Origin: Chloroflexia bacterium
GTDB taxonomy: Bacteria > Chloroflexota > Chloroflexia > Thermobaculales > Thermobaculaceae
Length of the DNA stretch: 35,265 bases
Direction: 5' to 3'
Assembly (NCBI GenBank): GCA_030446765.1
Contig: JAUJMR010000018.1
Span: 7,454 to 42,718 of the forward strand
In this document: piece by piece, positions 17,437 through 27,357 of the stretch
Layout of the letters: each line of letters opens with the position of its first letter
How positions within the stretch are numbered: position 1 is the first letter of the stretch
Translations under genes and position numbers: made by a program
The notes under the pieces: model-generated
What the model was told of the DNA's origin: nothing
Seen by the model: the letters and a program-made list of their open reading frames with translations, nothing else
Databases searched by the model: none

Positions 17437-18683
17437 CCGCTCACGGCGTCACCGTGCTGCCAGCGGTCACGCTCGCGCTCCTCGCGGCGTTGCTATGCAC
17501 GGGCGTAGTGCGGGCCCAGGGAAACCCACGGCCGGAACCGGTCCTCGCCCCGCTACCGACTCAGGCGCCGACCTCGCCGCTTCCTGCCGCGGGCACGCCT
17601 GCGGCTACCCTTGAGCTCACGCCGACCCTCGCGCCCCAGTCCGCGGAGGACGGAGGCGGCTGGTTCGAAAGGAAGTTCGTAGACGCCGTCACTTTCTTCC
17701 TGAGCCGCGTCACGAGCCCGATGCAGCAGCTGATCTCCAGCGAGTGGAACAACGAGAGCGGCTTCATCCTGCACACCGGCCCGCAGATCACCTACAACAA
17801 CGAGACCGTGCTGGGCTTCTGGGGGAGTTTGCGCACGATCGCTAACCTCGCCCTGGTCCTGATCGCGATGTGGGGCGGCTTCAACATCATCGTGCGGGAC
17901 TCCATAGGCGCCGACTACCACGGGGCGACGGAGCTCGTGCCTCGCCTGGTGCTGGGCGCGATGATGATCAACACCGGCCCATGGTTCATCAAGCTCCTCA
18001 TCGACCTCAACAACGCGCTCTGCTTCACGGTCGGGCAGGCTAGTCCACCTGGGTGGGATGCGGCGGGCGAGGCTCAGCGTACGCTTATGGGACTCCTCCT
18101 CTGGCTCGTGCTGCTCGCACTGCTCCTCGTCTTCCAGCTCGTGATGCTCTTCCGGCTGGCTATGCTCAACTTCCTGATCGTGCTCGCGCCGCTCGCCTCA
18201 TTATGCTGGGTGCTGCCGCAGACGCAAGGCTACGCCCGCTCCTGGATGCGCAACTTCGTCGGCACGGTCTTCTCCCAGTTCCTGCAGGTGCTCGCGCTCT
18301 CGTTGAGCGTCTCGCTGCTCGGCGCACTCAGGCCGATGGGGTCGGACCAGGTCCTCAGCGAGATCCTCGTCGCGATCGCGATGATGTTCGTCGTGTTCAA
18401 GGCGCCGGCACTGTTGTCCCACCACGACGGCGGGGGCTGGGTGAGCGGCTTCCTGGGTTATGCCGCTGCCCGATCGGTGCTGAACCGGGTGGGTCGGAGC
18501 GGGAGGCTTGTACGCCAGAGTGCCGGCGACGCCTCACCCTCCGAGGGGCACGGAACCCAGCCGTACATCTGGCAGCGAGGCGCCCGCGCCCAGGGCACGA
18601 CCGCAAGTGCGGAGCACGGAACGTCCTTCGCGCAGAGCGTTCGGCACAACGGCTCGAGCGGTCGGGGGGAGTCCGGATCATGA
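17433..18683 (+). CDS. VirB6/TrbL-like polytopic secretion protein
   Basis: A 416-residue protein with a signal-peptide-like start (cleavage near VVRA-QG), a Pro/Thr-rich exterior linker, then about six membrane helices between residues 130 and 330, including LALVLIAMWGGFNIIV, LMGLLLWLVLLALLLVFQLV and MLNFLIVLAPLASLCWVLPQ. The last segment, with APLA before a cytoplasmic loop and a conserved W, resembles TrbL/VirB6 proteins that form the inner-membrane core of conjugation channels. The C-terminal 80 residues are polar and low-complexity. GTG 17433 overlaps the preceding stop as GTGA, with GGGGGAAGG upstream. Confidence 0.75.
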   Translation: MTAHGVTVLPAVTLALLAALLCTGVVRAQGNPRPEPVLAPLPTQAPTSPLPAAGTPAATLELTPTLAPQSAEDGGGWFERKFVDAVTFFLSRVTSPMQQLISSEWNNESGFILHTGPQITYNNETVLGFWGSLRTIANLALVLIAMWGGFNIIVRDSIGADYHGATELVPRLVLGAMMINTGPWFIKLLIDLNNALCFTVGQASPPGWDAAGEAQRTLMGLLLWLVLLALLLVFQLVMLFRLAMLNFLIVLAPLASLCWVLPQTQGYARSWMRNFVGTVFSQFLQVLALSLSVSLLGALRPMGSDQVLSEILVAIAMMFVVFKAPALLSHHDGGGWVSGFLGYAAARSVLNRVGRSGRLVRQSAGDASPSEGHGTQPYIWQRGARAQGTTASAEHGTSFAQSVRHNGSSGRGESGS

Positions 18684-19938
18684 GAGCGGACCCTCTCTAC
18701 CTGCTCAGCAGCAGTCTCTGGCGCCTCGCGCTCAGGCTCCTGGCCGGGTTGATGGTGCTGCTGCTCGCGTTGCTGCTGTCCGCGACGGCCGCCCTCTTCT
18801 CGATGTTCGGGTGGATGAGCGGCGACTCGGGAGCTGGGGAGCCGGCCGAGTATGTTGCGGCCTCCGTAGGGGAGATCCCTCCCGAGTACCTCGCGGCGTA
18901 CCGGGCTGCGGGCGAGCGGCACGGTGTCGCTTGGCAGGTTATCGCCGCGATCGGCTGGGAGGAGACGAGGCATGGCACGTACGGCGAGGTGGTGAACGGC
19001 TGCATCCTGGGTCCCCCTATCGAGCGCCTGGGTGGCATACGGGCGCAGGGACCGATGCAGTTCCTGGACTCATCATGGGAGCTCTTCGGCGAGGACGGCG
19101 ACGGCGACGGGGAGAGCGACCCCTGCGACGTGGGAGATGCCCCCTTCGGCACGGCCCGCCACCTCAAGGCGGCCCCGGGCGGCAAGCCCACAGATTACAC
19201 CAAGTCCGTCTACGCGTACAACCACAGCCATCAATACGTGGCGCGGGTGCTCGGCACCGCCCGTTCGTACGGCTGGAACAGTGCCGCGATGGCCGTTCCC
19301 GTGGGCGGCGACTGGTACCGCTATCAGGGGAAGCCTCCAGCTTCGACACCTCGGGCAACGAGGGGAGTAACTGCGGGCCGGCGAGCGTGGCGATGGCGAT
19401 CCAGTGGGTCACGGGACTGCACCTCCCGGTCCGAGAGATCCGCGGCTACCTGGGGGAGAACGGCGCCACCACCCTCGACCAGCTCACGCGGCTGTTTAAT
19501 CACTGGGGGGTGCGCTACCGCCACAGCATCGCCGACGCCGAGGACATCAAGGGCGTGCTCGGCCGCGGCAACGTGGCCCTGGTCGGCCTGAGCATGAGCG
19601 CCGTCAGCCGGGGCGCCGACTACGAGGGCGCCTCCACCAGCCCGAGGCTCCGCACCGGGCGCTACTCCGCCTTCGCGGGCATGCACTGGCTGCTCGTCAA
19701 GGGGATCACCCCGGACGGCCGGTACTTCATCGTCCACGACCCGAACGTGTGGGGCGAGCCGGGCAACCACAGGTACTGGTACTCCGACAGCTCGCCGAAG
19801 GGCAGAGACCGCCTGTACCGGGTGGACGAGGTGAACGCCGGGATGATGCTGTTCAGCTCGCACCCAGGCAGCCGCGCCGTCGAAGTGCTCGGCGCGGTCG
19901 CCGTGCCCCGCTCCGATGGCGGAGGAGGGCCGCGATGA
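18680..19938 (+). pseudogene. Lytic transglycosylase fused to a C39-like peptidase, interrupted by a frameshift
   Basis: ATG 18680 overlaps the previous stop. Residues about 13-40 form a membrane anchor. Residues about 65-200 are an SLT-type transglycosylase (VIAAIGWEETRHGTYG with the probable catalytic Glu; GPMQFLDSSWELFG; YAYNHSHQYV). Near 19327-19345 the sensible reading moves to the -1 frame: SSFDTSGNEGSNCGPASVAMA supplies the Cys of a papain-like C39 domain, followed by GMHWLLVKG (His) and FIVHDPNVWG (Asp/Asn). One more G in the run at 19327-19330 would fuse the two halves into a protein of about 420 residues, VirB1-like and able to cut both glycan and peptide. Without correction the first frame ends at 19591. 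Frameshift: real decay, slippage or sequence error. Confidence 0.75.
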
Positions 19939-20034
19939 CAGGGACCGCACCCGTCCGTGGGCCCCCGTGTGTGCCGGCGACCACCATGCCGGACCGAGAG
20001 CATACCCGAAGTAGTAGTGGAGGAGGCTCTTATC

Positions 20035-20271
20035 TTGGACAGGATCAATGCGCTGTTCAACAACCTGATCACCTGGGGCGCCAACATCGCGCTCACGGTC
20101 GCCGCGTTCTTCCTGATGTGGGGCGCGTTCATCTACATGTCGGCGGGCGGCTCACCACGGCAGATGGAGACGGGCAAGTCCGCAATGGTGCACGCCCTCA
20201 TCGGCCTGGTCATCGTACTGGCGGCGAAGAGCATAGCGACGGTCGTTCGGAACGCGATAGGCGGACCCTGA
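20035..20271 (+). CDS. VirB2/TrbC-like pilin or channel subunit
   Basis: A 78-residue protein: short polar N-terminus (MDRINALFNN), helix one (WGANIALTVAAFFLMWGAFIYM), a turn containing SAGGSPRQMETGK, and helix two (MVHALIGLVIVLAAKSIATVV). Two helices around a Gly/Lys turn is the VirB2/TrbC layout in Gram-positive-type conjugation systems. TTG 20035 has GGAGGAGG eight bases upstream. Earlier in-frame GTG codons would place that ribosome site inside the gene. About 95 bases separate it from the previous gene. Confidence 0.75.
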   Translation: MDRINALFNNLITWGANIALTVAAFFLMWGAFIYMSAGGSPRQMETGKSAMVHALIGLVIVLAAKSIATVVRNAIGGP

Positions 20272-20302
20272 GCGCCCTGGAAGGCACCGACGGAGACACG
20301 AG

Positions 20303-20725
20303 ATGATGCAACACGAGATCCCTACACACCTCAACGTCGAGGACAAGATGTTCTGGCGATTATCGGCGCGCCAGGTGGCGATCTTCGTCAGCGGCGCCTC
20401 GTGCGCGTACTGGGCTTGGAACGACCTGCCGTGGATGCCCGAGGCCCTGAGGGGCGCCCTCACGGCGCTCGTGGGGAGCCTGGCACTGGCCCTGGCGCTG
20501 GTGCGCCCGCACGGCCGGGCACTGGAGGAGTGGGCGTTCGCCTGGCTCCACTACGCCACGATGCCACGCGCGAGCACCTGGCGCGTGCGGGAGCCGGTAC
20601 AGAACCGTAGCCTCCTCGCGCGCTCCGAGTGGGCAGCGTGGGCGATGACCGAGCACTGGAAGGTTTCCGGTCGAGTCTTCCCGCCTCGCGACGGCAGCCA
20701 GGGCATCAATGGATCGAAGACCTGA
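20303..20725 (+). CDS. PrgI-family (VirB3-like) membrane protein
   Basis: A 140-residue protein beginning HEIPTHLNVEDKMFWRLSARQV, the characteristic opening of PrgI-family proteins, followed by two close membrane helices (about residues 27-65) and a cytoplasmic tail containing RPHGRALEEWAFAWLHY. PrgI proteins take the place of VirB3 in single-membrane conjugation systems and sit next to VirB4, as here. ATG 20303 (or 20306) follows GGAG. Confidence 0.85.
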   Translation: MMQHEIPTHLNVEDKMFWRLSARQVAIFVSGASCAYWAWNDLPWMPEALRGALTALVGSLALALALVRPHGRALEEWAFAWLHYATMPRASTWRVREPVQNRSLLARSEWAAWAMTEHWKVSGRVFPPRDGSQGINGSKT

Positions 20726-20744
20726 CCTGAAAGGAGGAACCCCT

Positions 20745-21426
20745 ATGAGACGGCAGGCATCGGTACAGACGGCGCACCTGTCGCTGGAGTCGATAGAGCG
20801 CGGGGTAGTACGCCTGCGGGATGGGCAATACCGCGGGGTGCTCCAGGTGGGGAGCGTGAACTTTGGACTGCTCGGGCCCGGCCAGCAGGAGGCGCTCATC
20901 GCCGGCTACACCGGCTTCCTCAACGGGCTGGGCTTCCCCGTGCAGATCCTGCGCGCGGGTGACGTCCGTCGACGTGGCGCGCTATCTCGAAGACCTGATG
21001 GTCCGAACCCGTGAGCACGCCTCAGGCCCGCTCGCGACCCTGGCCGCGGACCACCTGGCGCACGTCCGGAGACTGGCACGAGACCGCGCGCTGCTGGAGC
21101 GCAAGTTCTACGTCGTGGTGCCTGCCCAGAGCGGGCTCGGCAGGAAGTCGGGCCTCGGGGGCCTCCTGAACAGGCGGGGCTCCGAGATGGGCGAGGAGGC
21201 GGCACGCTCACAGCTGGCGCAGCGATGTGACGAAGTAGCGCGGGGATTGGCCCGCTGCGGGCTCGCCGCCCACCGGCTCGACACCGCGGAGCTCGCGGAG
21301 CTGTACTACGCGTGCTGGTCCCCGGAGCTGTCGCGCGTGCAACGACTGCGCGGGCGTCTCTCGGAGTACACCGGGCTCGCGGTCACGCGGGCGGGTGGTG
21401 AGAGGAGGAAAGCATGGGCTTCATAA
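20745..21426 (+). pseudogene. VirB4/TraC N-terminal-domain protein, frameshifted
   Basis: ATG 20745 has a strong AAGGAGGAA. The first frame gives about 70 good residues (LSLESIERGVVRLRDGQYRG, LQVGSVNFGLLGPGQQEAL, GFLNGLGFPVQIL). Near 20955-20965 the sensible frame moves by +1, as if one base were extra, and continues SVDVARYLEDLMVRTREHAS, ERKFYVVVPAQS and a helical region to TAA 21424-21426. The repaired protein of about 227 residues matches the small N-terminal companion of VirB4 found beside PrgI in Gram-positive systems. The stop overlaps the VirB4 start by 13 bases. Confidence 0.7.
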
Positions 21427-23246
21427 CGATCGAGCGAAGGAGAGGGCGTGTGGCGCCCACCGAGGACGAGTGGCACTTCGAGGCGGGCACCCGCTCCGTC
21501 GCGGACGTGGTCGCTCCGGCCTCGGTGGAGGTCGGGCGCGACCGGCTCAGGCTCGACGGGCAGTACGCGCGCGCGCTCGTCGTCACTGGAGACCCGCGCA
21601 CCGTCGCCCTGGGCTGGCTCAACCCGCTCATCGAGTTCGACGAGCCGATCGAGCTGAGCCTGCACGTGCTACCGCTGGAGACCGGCCACATGGTCTCGAC
21701 GCTCTCGCGCAAGCTGGTCCAGCTGCACTCCTCCCGGCTGCACGACAGCGCGGAGGGGCGGCTCGAAGATCCCGAGCGGGAGACCGCCTACGGGGACGCG
21801 GAGCGGCTGCGCGACGCGCTGCAGAGGGGCGACGAGAAGGTGTTCAGCGTGAGCCTGTACATCCTCCTGCGGGCGGCCACGCCCACGCGTCTGGACGAGC
21901 TGACGAGGCGCGTGGAGGGCACACTAGACGGCATGATGGCGCAGTCGCGCGTCGCGTATATGGAGCAGGACTCGGGCTTCCACTCCGTGCTGCCGGAGGG
22001 CGCCGACCGGTTGCGCGTGCCGCGGAACCTGGATACGAGTAGCCTCGCCACTGCCTTCCCGTTCACCTCGGGGAGCCTCTCGATGCAGCGGGGGGTGCTG
22101 TACGGGACGGCACTGCACAACCGCAGCCTGGTCATCTTCGACCCGTTCGACGAGAGCCTGGAGAACGCCATCGCCGTCGTGCTGGCGAAGTCGGGCTCGG
22201 GCAAGAGCTACTTCGTGAAGCTCATGGCGCTCCGCAACCTCATAGTGGGCGTCGACTTCCTCGTCATCGACCCGGAGGACGAGTACCGGACGCTCTCGGA
22301 GGCGGTGGGAGGGCAGTACGTCCGCCTGGCCGCGAGCAGCGCCCAGCACATCAACCCCCTCGACCTTCCGGGCGGGTCGGCGGACAGGTCCGAAGGCGAC
22401 GGGCTGGCGGACCACGTGGCGGACCTGCTCGGCTGGCTGGAGATCCTGCTGGCGCCTAAGGGGCAGGCGCTCTCGCCGCACGAGCGCGGCCTGCTAGACC
22501 GGGCGCTGTACCAGACGTACGCGCGCGTGGGCATCACACCCGACGCCGACACCCACGGGAAGGCTCCGCCAAGGCTCTCGGACCTCGCAGCGGTGCTCGC
22601 AGAGACACCCGGCGAGCTCGCGGGCAGCCTCGCGCTCAGGCTCGAGCGCTACGTCAACGGCTCGCTCGCCGGGTTGTTCAACCACCCGACGAACGTGGGG
22701 CTCGACGGCCGCTTCGTCGTGTTCAACGTCCAGGATGTAGGCAGGGAGCTGCGGCCGCTCGTGATCCACATGATCTCCTCTTTCGTCTGGGGGCAGATCC
22801 GCCGCAGTTTCAGGCCGCGCCTGCTCATCATCGACGAGGCCTGGAGCCTGATGCAGCACGAGGAGGGGGGTGCGTTCCTGGCCGGCCTCGCCCGGCGGGC
22901 GCGCAAGCGCTACCTGGGCGTGGTGACCATCACCCAGGACATCGCCGATTTCCTGGACTCGGAGCACGGCCGGACGGTGCTCAGCATGTCCTCCGTCAAG
23001 CTGCTCATGAAGCACGACGGGGCGAGCATCGGCGCCGTGGTGGACGTGTTCGGGCTGTCGCCGGGTGAGCGCCGTTTCCTGCTCGGCGCCGAGAAGGGAG
23101 AGGGATTGTTCTTCGCACTCGGGGGCCGCGCGCCCATCTACGTCGAGGCGAGCCCGCTCGAGCACGAGCTGGTGACGACTGCGCCCAGGGAGCTCGCCGT
23201 CCGCCGGCAGCGCGACTCGCTCGCGGCGAACGGAGGTGCGAGATGA
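21414..23246 (+). CDS. virB4: VirB4/TraC-family type IV secretion ATPase
   Basis: A 610-residue intact ATPase. The N-terminal 220 residues match the VirB4 lead region (PIELSLHVLPLETGHMVSTL and repeated short beta strands). FDPFDESLENAIAVVLAKSG precedes the Walker A AKSGSGKSYFVK (about residue 260), and FLVIDPEDEYRTL follows. Walker B is RLLIIDEAWSLMQHEEGG, then GVVTITQDIADFL, the glutamine-containing motif. It energises assembly and substrate passage at the membrane. ATG 21414 follows GAGAGGAGGAAAGC. The next gene starts inside its stop (ATGA). Confidence 0.95.
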   Translation: MGFITIERRRGRVAPTEDEWHFEAGTRSVADVVAPASVEVGRDRLRLDGQYARALVVTGDPRTVALGWLNPLIEFDEPIELSLHVLPLETGHMVSTLSRKLVQLHSSRLHDSAEGRLEDPERETAYGDAERLRDALQRGDEKVFSVSLYILLRAATPTRLDELTRRVEGTLDGMMAQSRVAYMEQDSGFHSVLPEGADRLRVPRNLDTSSLATAFPFTSGSLSMQRGVLYGTALHNRSLVIFDPFDESLENAIAVVLAKSGSGKSYFVKLMALRNLIVGVDFLVIDPEDEYRTLSEAVGGQYVRLAASSAQHINPLDLPGGSADRSEGDGLADHVADLLGWLEILLAPKGQALSPHERGLLDRALYQTYARVGITPDADTHGKAPPRLSDLAAVLAETPGELAGSLALRLERYVNGSLAGLFNHPTNVGLDGRFVVFNVQDVGRELRPLVIHMISSFVWGQIRRSFRPRLLIIDEAWSLMQHEEGGAFLAGLARRARKRYLGVVTITQDIADFLDSEHGRTVLSMSSVKLLMKHDGASIGAVVDVFGLSPGERRFLLGAEKGEGLFFALGGRAPIYVEASPLEHELVTTAPRELAVRRQRDSLAANGGAR

Positions 23247-24370
23247 GCGTCTCCGCGGCGGCCGGCCGCTATGACCCGGAGGCCATCAAGCGCGAGCGCC
23301 CCATCTCGGACGTGGTGATGAGCTGCGGCATCCAAGTGCACCCCTCGGGGCCGCATACATACAAGGCGCTCTGCCCCTTTCACCCTGACAGGCACCCCAG
23401 CCTGCTCCTCGACGAGAGGGACAACCACTATCACTGCTTCGCGTGCAGGGCACACGGCGACACGATCGACTTCGTGGTGGCACGCCTCGGCGTCTCCTTC
23501 GCGGAGGCATGCGAGCATCTGGCCAGGCTGGCCGTACCCGCTCCTGACAGCTCCGCACGGCGGCTCGCCGCCTTACCGGCAACCGCCAGGACCCGGTCCA
23601 GCTCGGAGGGTGATGGAAAGCACCGGCCCGGCGAGAGGCGGTGGGACCGGCTGGACCTCGAGGAGCAGATGCTGATGAACACCGCCCAGGCCGTGTACAA
23701 GCACCTGCTCTGGCGCACGCCCAAGGCGCTCGAGTACCTGCGGTGGCGTGGCATCCCGGACTGGGTGACCCGCGAGTGCGGGCTCGGCTACGCCGACGGC
23801 AGGACGCTCGAGACGTACCTGCGCCGCCGCCACGGCCTCGGGACCGCCCAGCGGCTGGGGCTGCTGAGGCGAGCCAGCCGGGAGGGCAACTCGCCCCACC
23901 TGAGGGAGCTCCTCTCGGGGCGGGTGGTCGTGCCGGAGCTGCGGGGCGGGCAGTGCATCTGGATGATCGGTCGCGCGCTCTCCGACTCCCCCCGCGTGCC
24001 CAAGTACCTCGCCCTCTCGGGCGAGAGGCCGGTGCTGGGCTGGGAGCGAGCGGCGGGACGGGAGGAGGCCTACCTGTGCGAGGAGTGATCGACTGGCTCA
24101 CGGCGGTCGCGTGGAAGCTGCCCGCGTTCTCCACGTGCGGCACGAGCTGCCCGACGAGCGCCTGGGGTTCCTCGCCCGCGCGAGGGCTGTGTACGGACTC
24201 CTCGACGGGGACGACGCCGGGCGCGCCGCGGCGGAGCGCTTCGGGCGGCAGCTGGGGGGGCGCTGGCGACCCATCGAGCTGCCCGAGGGGCAGACCTGAA
24301 CGACCTGGGCGCGCAGCCGGACGGCCGCGAGCGCTTCCTCGCGCTGCTGGCGGCCGCCCCGACGGGATAG
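23243..24370 (+). pseudogene. DnaG-type primase with CHC2 zinc finger, TOPRIM part frameshifted
   Basis: The first frame (23243-24088, 281 residues) has a CHC2 zinc finger, CPFHPDRHPS and YHCFACRAHGDTIDFV (residues about 43-75), then a DnaG N-terminal-like core up to PKYLALSGERPVLGW. It stops in the middle of the TOPRIM domain. The rest can be read in other frames: GVIDWLTAVAWKLPAFSTCG from about 24085, RARAVYGLLDGDDAGRAAAE from about 24150 with the DGDDAG metal-binding motif, and DLNDLGAQPDGRERFLALL to TAG at 24368-24370. Three single-base losses would account for this. Primases of this kind make primers on transferred single strands. Start ATG 23243 overlaps virB4, with GGAGG upstream. Confidence 0.75.
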
Positions 24371-24382
24371 AGAGGGAGACGC

Positions 24383-24647
24383 ATGATGACCGGTAACGCA
24401 CGAGACGCCGGGACAGCCGACCCTCCGGCCGAGCTGCACAGCCTGCGCGACCGCGTGGTCGCCGCCGGCGGCCGGCTCGGCTGGAGCCCCGACAGGGTCG
24501 CGGAGTTCGCCGAGGCGCTCACCGGCACGCCGTGGAGCGAGTGCGGCGATGCGCAGCTCGTCGAGGTGCTTGACGAGTACAGCGCCCTCATAAGCGTGGT
24601 CGAGGCGAAGCGGGCGCGCAAGGGCCCGTCGCGCAGCCCACTACTGA
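24383..24647 (+). CDS. Small helical protein of unknown function
   Basis: ATG 24383 or 24386 follows GAGAGGGAG. The first 75 residues look coding (LHSLRDRVVAAGGRLGWSPD, VAEFAEALTGTPWSECGDAQ, LVEVLDEYSALISVVEAKRA) and are helical. The pattern of G-W-S-P-x-R-V followed by a second helix resembles the small helical tail of some recombination or primase-helper proteins, but I do not recognise a family. The reading frame stays open to 24805 in a shadow-like sequence that would overlap the next gene by about 130 bases. A TGA at 24645-24647 in the +1 frame is the more natural end, implying another frameshift. Confidence 0.45.
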
Positions 24648-24677
24648 GTACGGGAACCGGATGGGGAGGAGGGGACG

Positions 24678-27357
24678 ATGGGCGTCGTGATAGAGCGCCG
24701 GCGCACGCCGCCCGCGGTCGACGTGGTGGAGGTCGTCACCCCGCGCACCAACGCCGCGACGATCACGCCCACCGAGAACCTGCTGGCGGCGATCTCCCTG
24801 AATGAGCCGTTCTCGCTCGAGATCGCCGCGACATGATACCGAGCGGCGCTTCCTCGCGCGGGCGGCGAGTCCCGTGATGCACCGCCACCTGGCCGACCAA
24901 CTGGGCGCGGCGTACCCTCAGGCCGAGCTCCGGCCGGTGGACGGCCCGCTCGACCCGGCGCTGCTCGGCTTCGCCGAACGGGTGGCCGCGTGCGCGATGG
25001 AGCTGCGGGCAGCGCCGTACCTGCCCATCCGCACCTTGCGCGACTCGGACGTGGACGACGAGAGGGCGGCGCAGGCGGACCCGGTGCTCGGCATCCTGCG
25101 CGCGCTCGGCGACCTGCCGCGCGGCTGCGAGGGCTCTCTCCCAGCTTGTGCTGCACCCAGCGCCCGACGGCTGGGCCTGCGATTACCCTGGCCCTGGCCG
25201 GGCCGGCCCCCCGTCCCGAGGAGCGCCGCGGCCTGTCCCCGTGCCCCGCTCGCGGGCGTCGCGGCACTGGCCGCGGCGGTCCAGGGTTACCTCTGGTACG
25301 GTGAGGGGGAGTGGCTCAGGGTCGGGGCGCTCGCTGCCGGCGTCCTCCTCGGCCTGCCCGCGCTCCTGTGGCTGTGGCACCGCCTGGGGCACGAGCAGGT
25401 ACACGACCCGAAGCTCGTCGCGGAGAAGGTGTCGCGTCCCGCGTACACCGCCCAGCTCAGGCTCGCCGTGTTCGCGCCCGCGGACGTGCCCGAGGAGAGC
25501 GTGGCCGCCCGGCTCGCGCGGGCGACCGCCGCGTACCGCCAATACAGCCTCCCCTCGGGCAACGGGCTCGTCCCGGTGCACCTTCGCTCCGAGAGCCGGG
25601 ACCTGCGGTGCCTCGATCCGCTCCAGCGGAGGCGCTCCTGCCCCGTGCTCAACACCCGGGAGCTCGCGGGATTGTGGCACCTGCCCCAGGCGGAGGCGGA
25701 CGTCTCAATGCTGGAGCGCACCACCGCCCGGCGCCTCCTCCCCCGCCCCGACACCGTCGCGAGGGGCTGCCCGATCGGCACGAGCGAGCACCAGGGAGCG
25801 CGGGTGCCCGTGAGCCTATCCGACGACGTGCTGGGGCGCAATATCCTCCTGGTCGCCAAGACCCGCCGCGGCAAGTCCTCCCTCATGGTGCGCCTGGCGC
25901 GCTACCTGATGGAGCGGCCGGACGCCGACGGCGAGTATCGATGCCTCGTGCTCGTCGATCCTCACTCCGACCTCGCCCGCGAGGCGCTCGCGCTCGTACC
26001 GCCCGGGCAGCGGGGGCGCGTCGTGTACCTGGACGTGGCCAACCCGGAGCGCCCGTTCGGACTCAACCTCATCGACACGGCGCTCTGGCCCGACCGCGAC
26101 AAGGCGGTCTCCAGCACGCTCACGATCTTCAACCGGGAGTTCGACCGGAGCTGGGGCTCGCGCATGGAGGACGCGTTCCGGTTCGCGCTGCTCACGCTGT
26201 ACGAGGCGAACCGGGCGCTGTGCGCGGGCGACCCCAACGGCCGCCGCGCCCAGCACACCGTGCTCGACGTGCCGTCGCTGTACCGCAGCGCCCCCTTCCG
26301 CCGCAGCGTGCTCCGGAGCGTCGCGGATCCCGGCATCGCGGACTGGTGGCGCGACTACGACGGGATGGACCGCCGGCTGCAGGAGGAGGTCACCAAGCCG
26401 GTCAAGACGAAGATCCACCGCTTCATGGGCAGCCGGGCAGGGCGGGCACTCGTGGGCCAGCCCGCATCGACCGTGGACCCGGCCGCGTGGCTGCGCGACG
26501 GCTCGGTCGTGATACTGAACACGGCCAGGGGCGCTGTGGGCGAGGGCACGTCCTCCCTCGTGGGCAGCACGCTGATCAACCTGGTGGCGATGGTCGCGGC
26601 GGAGCAGACCGGGAGCGAGGCGGCGGAGCGGCGGCGGGTGACGTTCCTCGTCGATGAGTTCCACACGATGCCGGGGGCGGACTACGAGTACATCCTCTCC
26701 GAGCTCGCCAAGTACGGCGCGAACATCGTGCTCGCCACGCAGAGCCTCGCGAGCCTTGAGGCGGTCGACCGGGAGAACAACCGGAGGCTGCGGGCGAGGG
26801 TGTTCGCCAACCTCGACGGGCTGTTCGCGTTCCACACGAGCGCGGAGGACGCGCGCTACCTCGTGCCCGAACTCGACGGCAGGGTGGACGAGGCGGACCT
26901 CGCGGAGCTGGGCAACCACTCCTGCTACGCCAGGCTGACCGTGGCCGAGGAGCGCCTCCCCGTCTTCTCGGTGCAGCTCCTCCCGCCACCTGTGGGAGAC
27001 GCCGGGGTCCGCGCGGAACTGGAGGCGGAGAGCGCCAGGCGCTGGGGCCGGGACCGGCGGCTGGTGGAGGCGGACCTGCGCTCGGCGCTCGCCCGCGTGG
27101 AGCTCTCGGAGACGCTGGCGAGCGACAAGACCGGCAGGGATCAGAAGCGCAGCAGCGCGGGGCAAGCTAGTCTGCAAATCGGATCGACGACGGACGACGA
27201 GAAGCGCGACAAGTCCAGGCCCCGCAGCAAGAACCAGCCTCGGGACGGGGGCCAGGAGACCGCGGATGCGCAGCAGCTCCCGCTGGATGCCGCCTCGTGG
27301 CCGCTTGATGCCGGGGACGGCGAGGGGGGCACAGACCAAGATGGAGAGGAGCTGTGA
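24678..27357 (+). CDS. VirD4/TraG-like coupling ATPase, 5' third frameshifted
   Basis: ATG 24678 has AGGAGGGG and gives about 52 residues ending NEPFSLEIAAT. The protein then continues in the +1 frame (TERRFLARAASPVMHRHLAD). A stretch near 25127-25185 reads best as ALSQLVLHPAPDGWACDY in a third frame, and the main frame is regained by about 25260. From there it is intact: two membrane helices (ALAAAVQGYLWYG; GALAAGVLLGLPALLWLW), Walker A LLVAKTRRGKSSLMVRLA, VLVDPHSDLAREAL, Walker B VTFLVDEFHTMPG and LATQSLASLE. The C-terminus is polar. Such ATPases bring substrate DNA-protein to the channel. An open frame runs 24802-27357 (851 codons). The stop overlaps the next start. Confidence 0.8.

Noticed and set aside
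18053-18679. Long plus-strand frame reaching into the transglycosylase gene
   Set aside because: It overlaps the VirB6-like gene in a different frame with shadow composition; ATG 18680 with a GGGGGAG site is the natural start.
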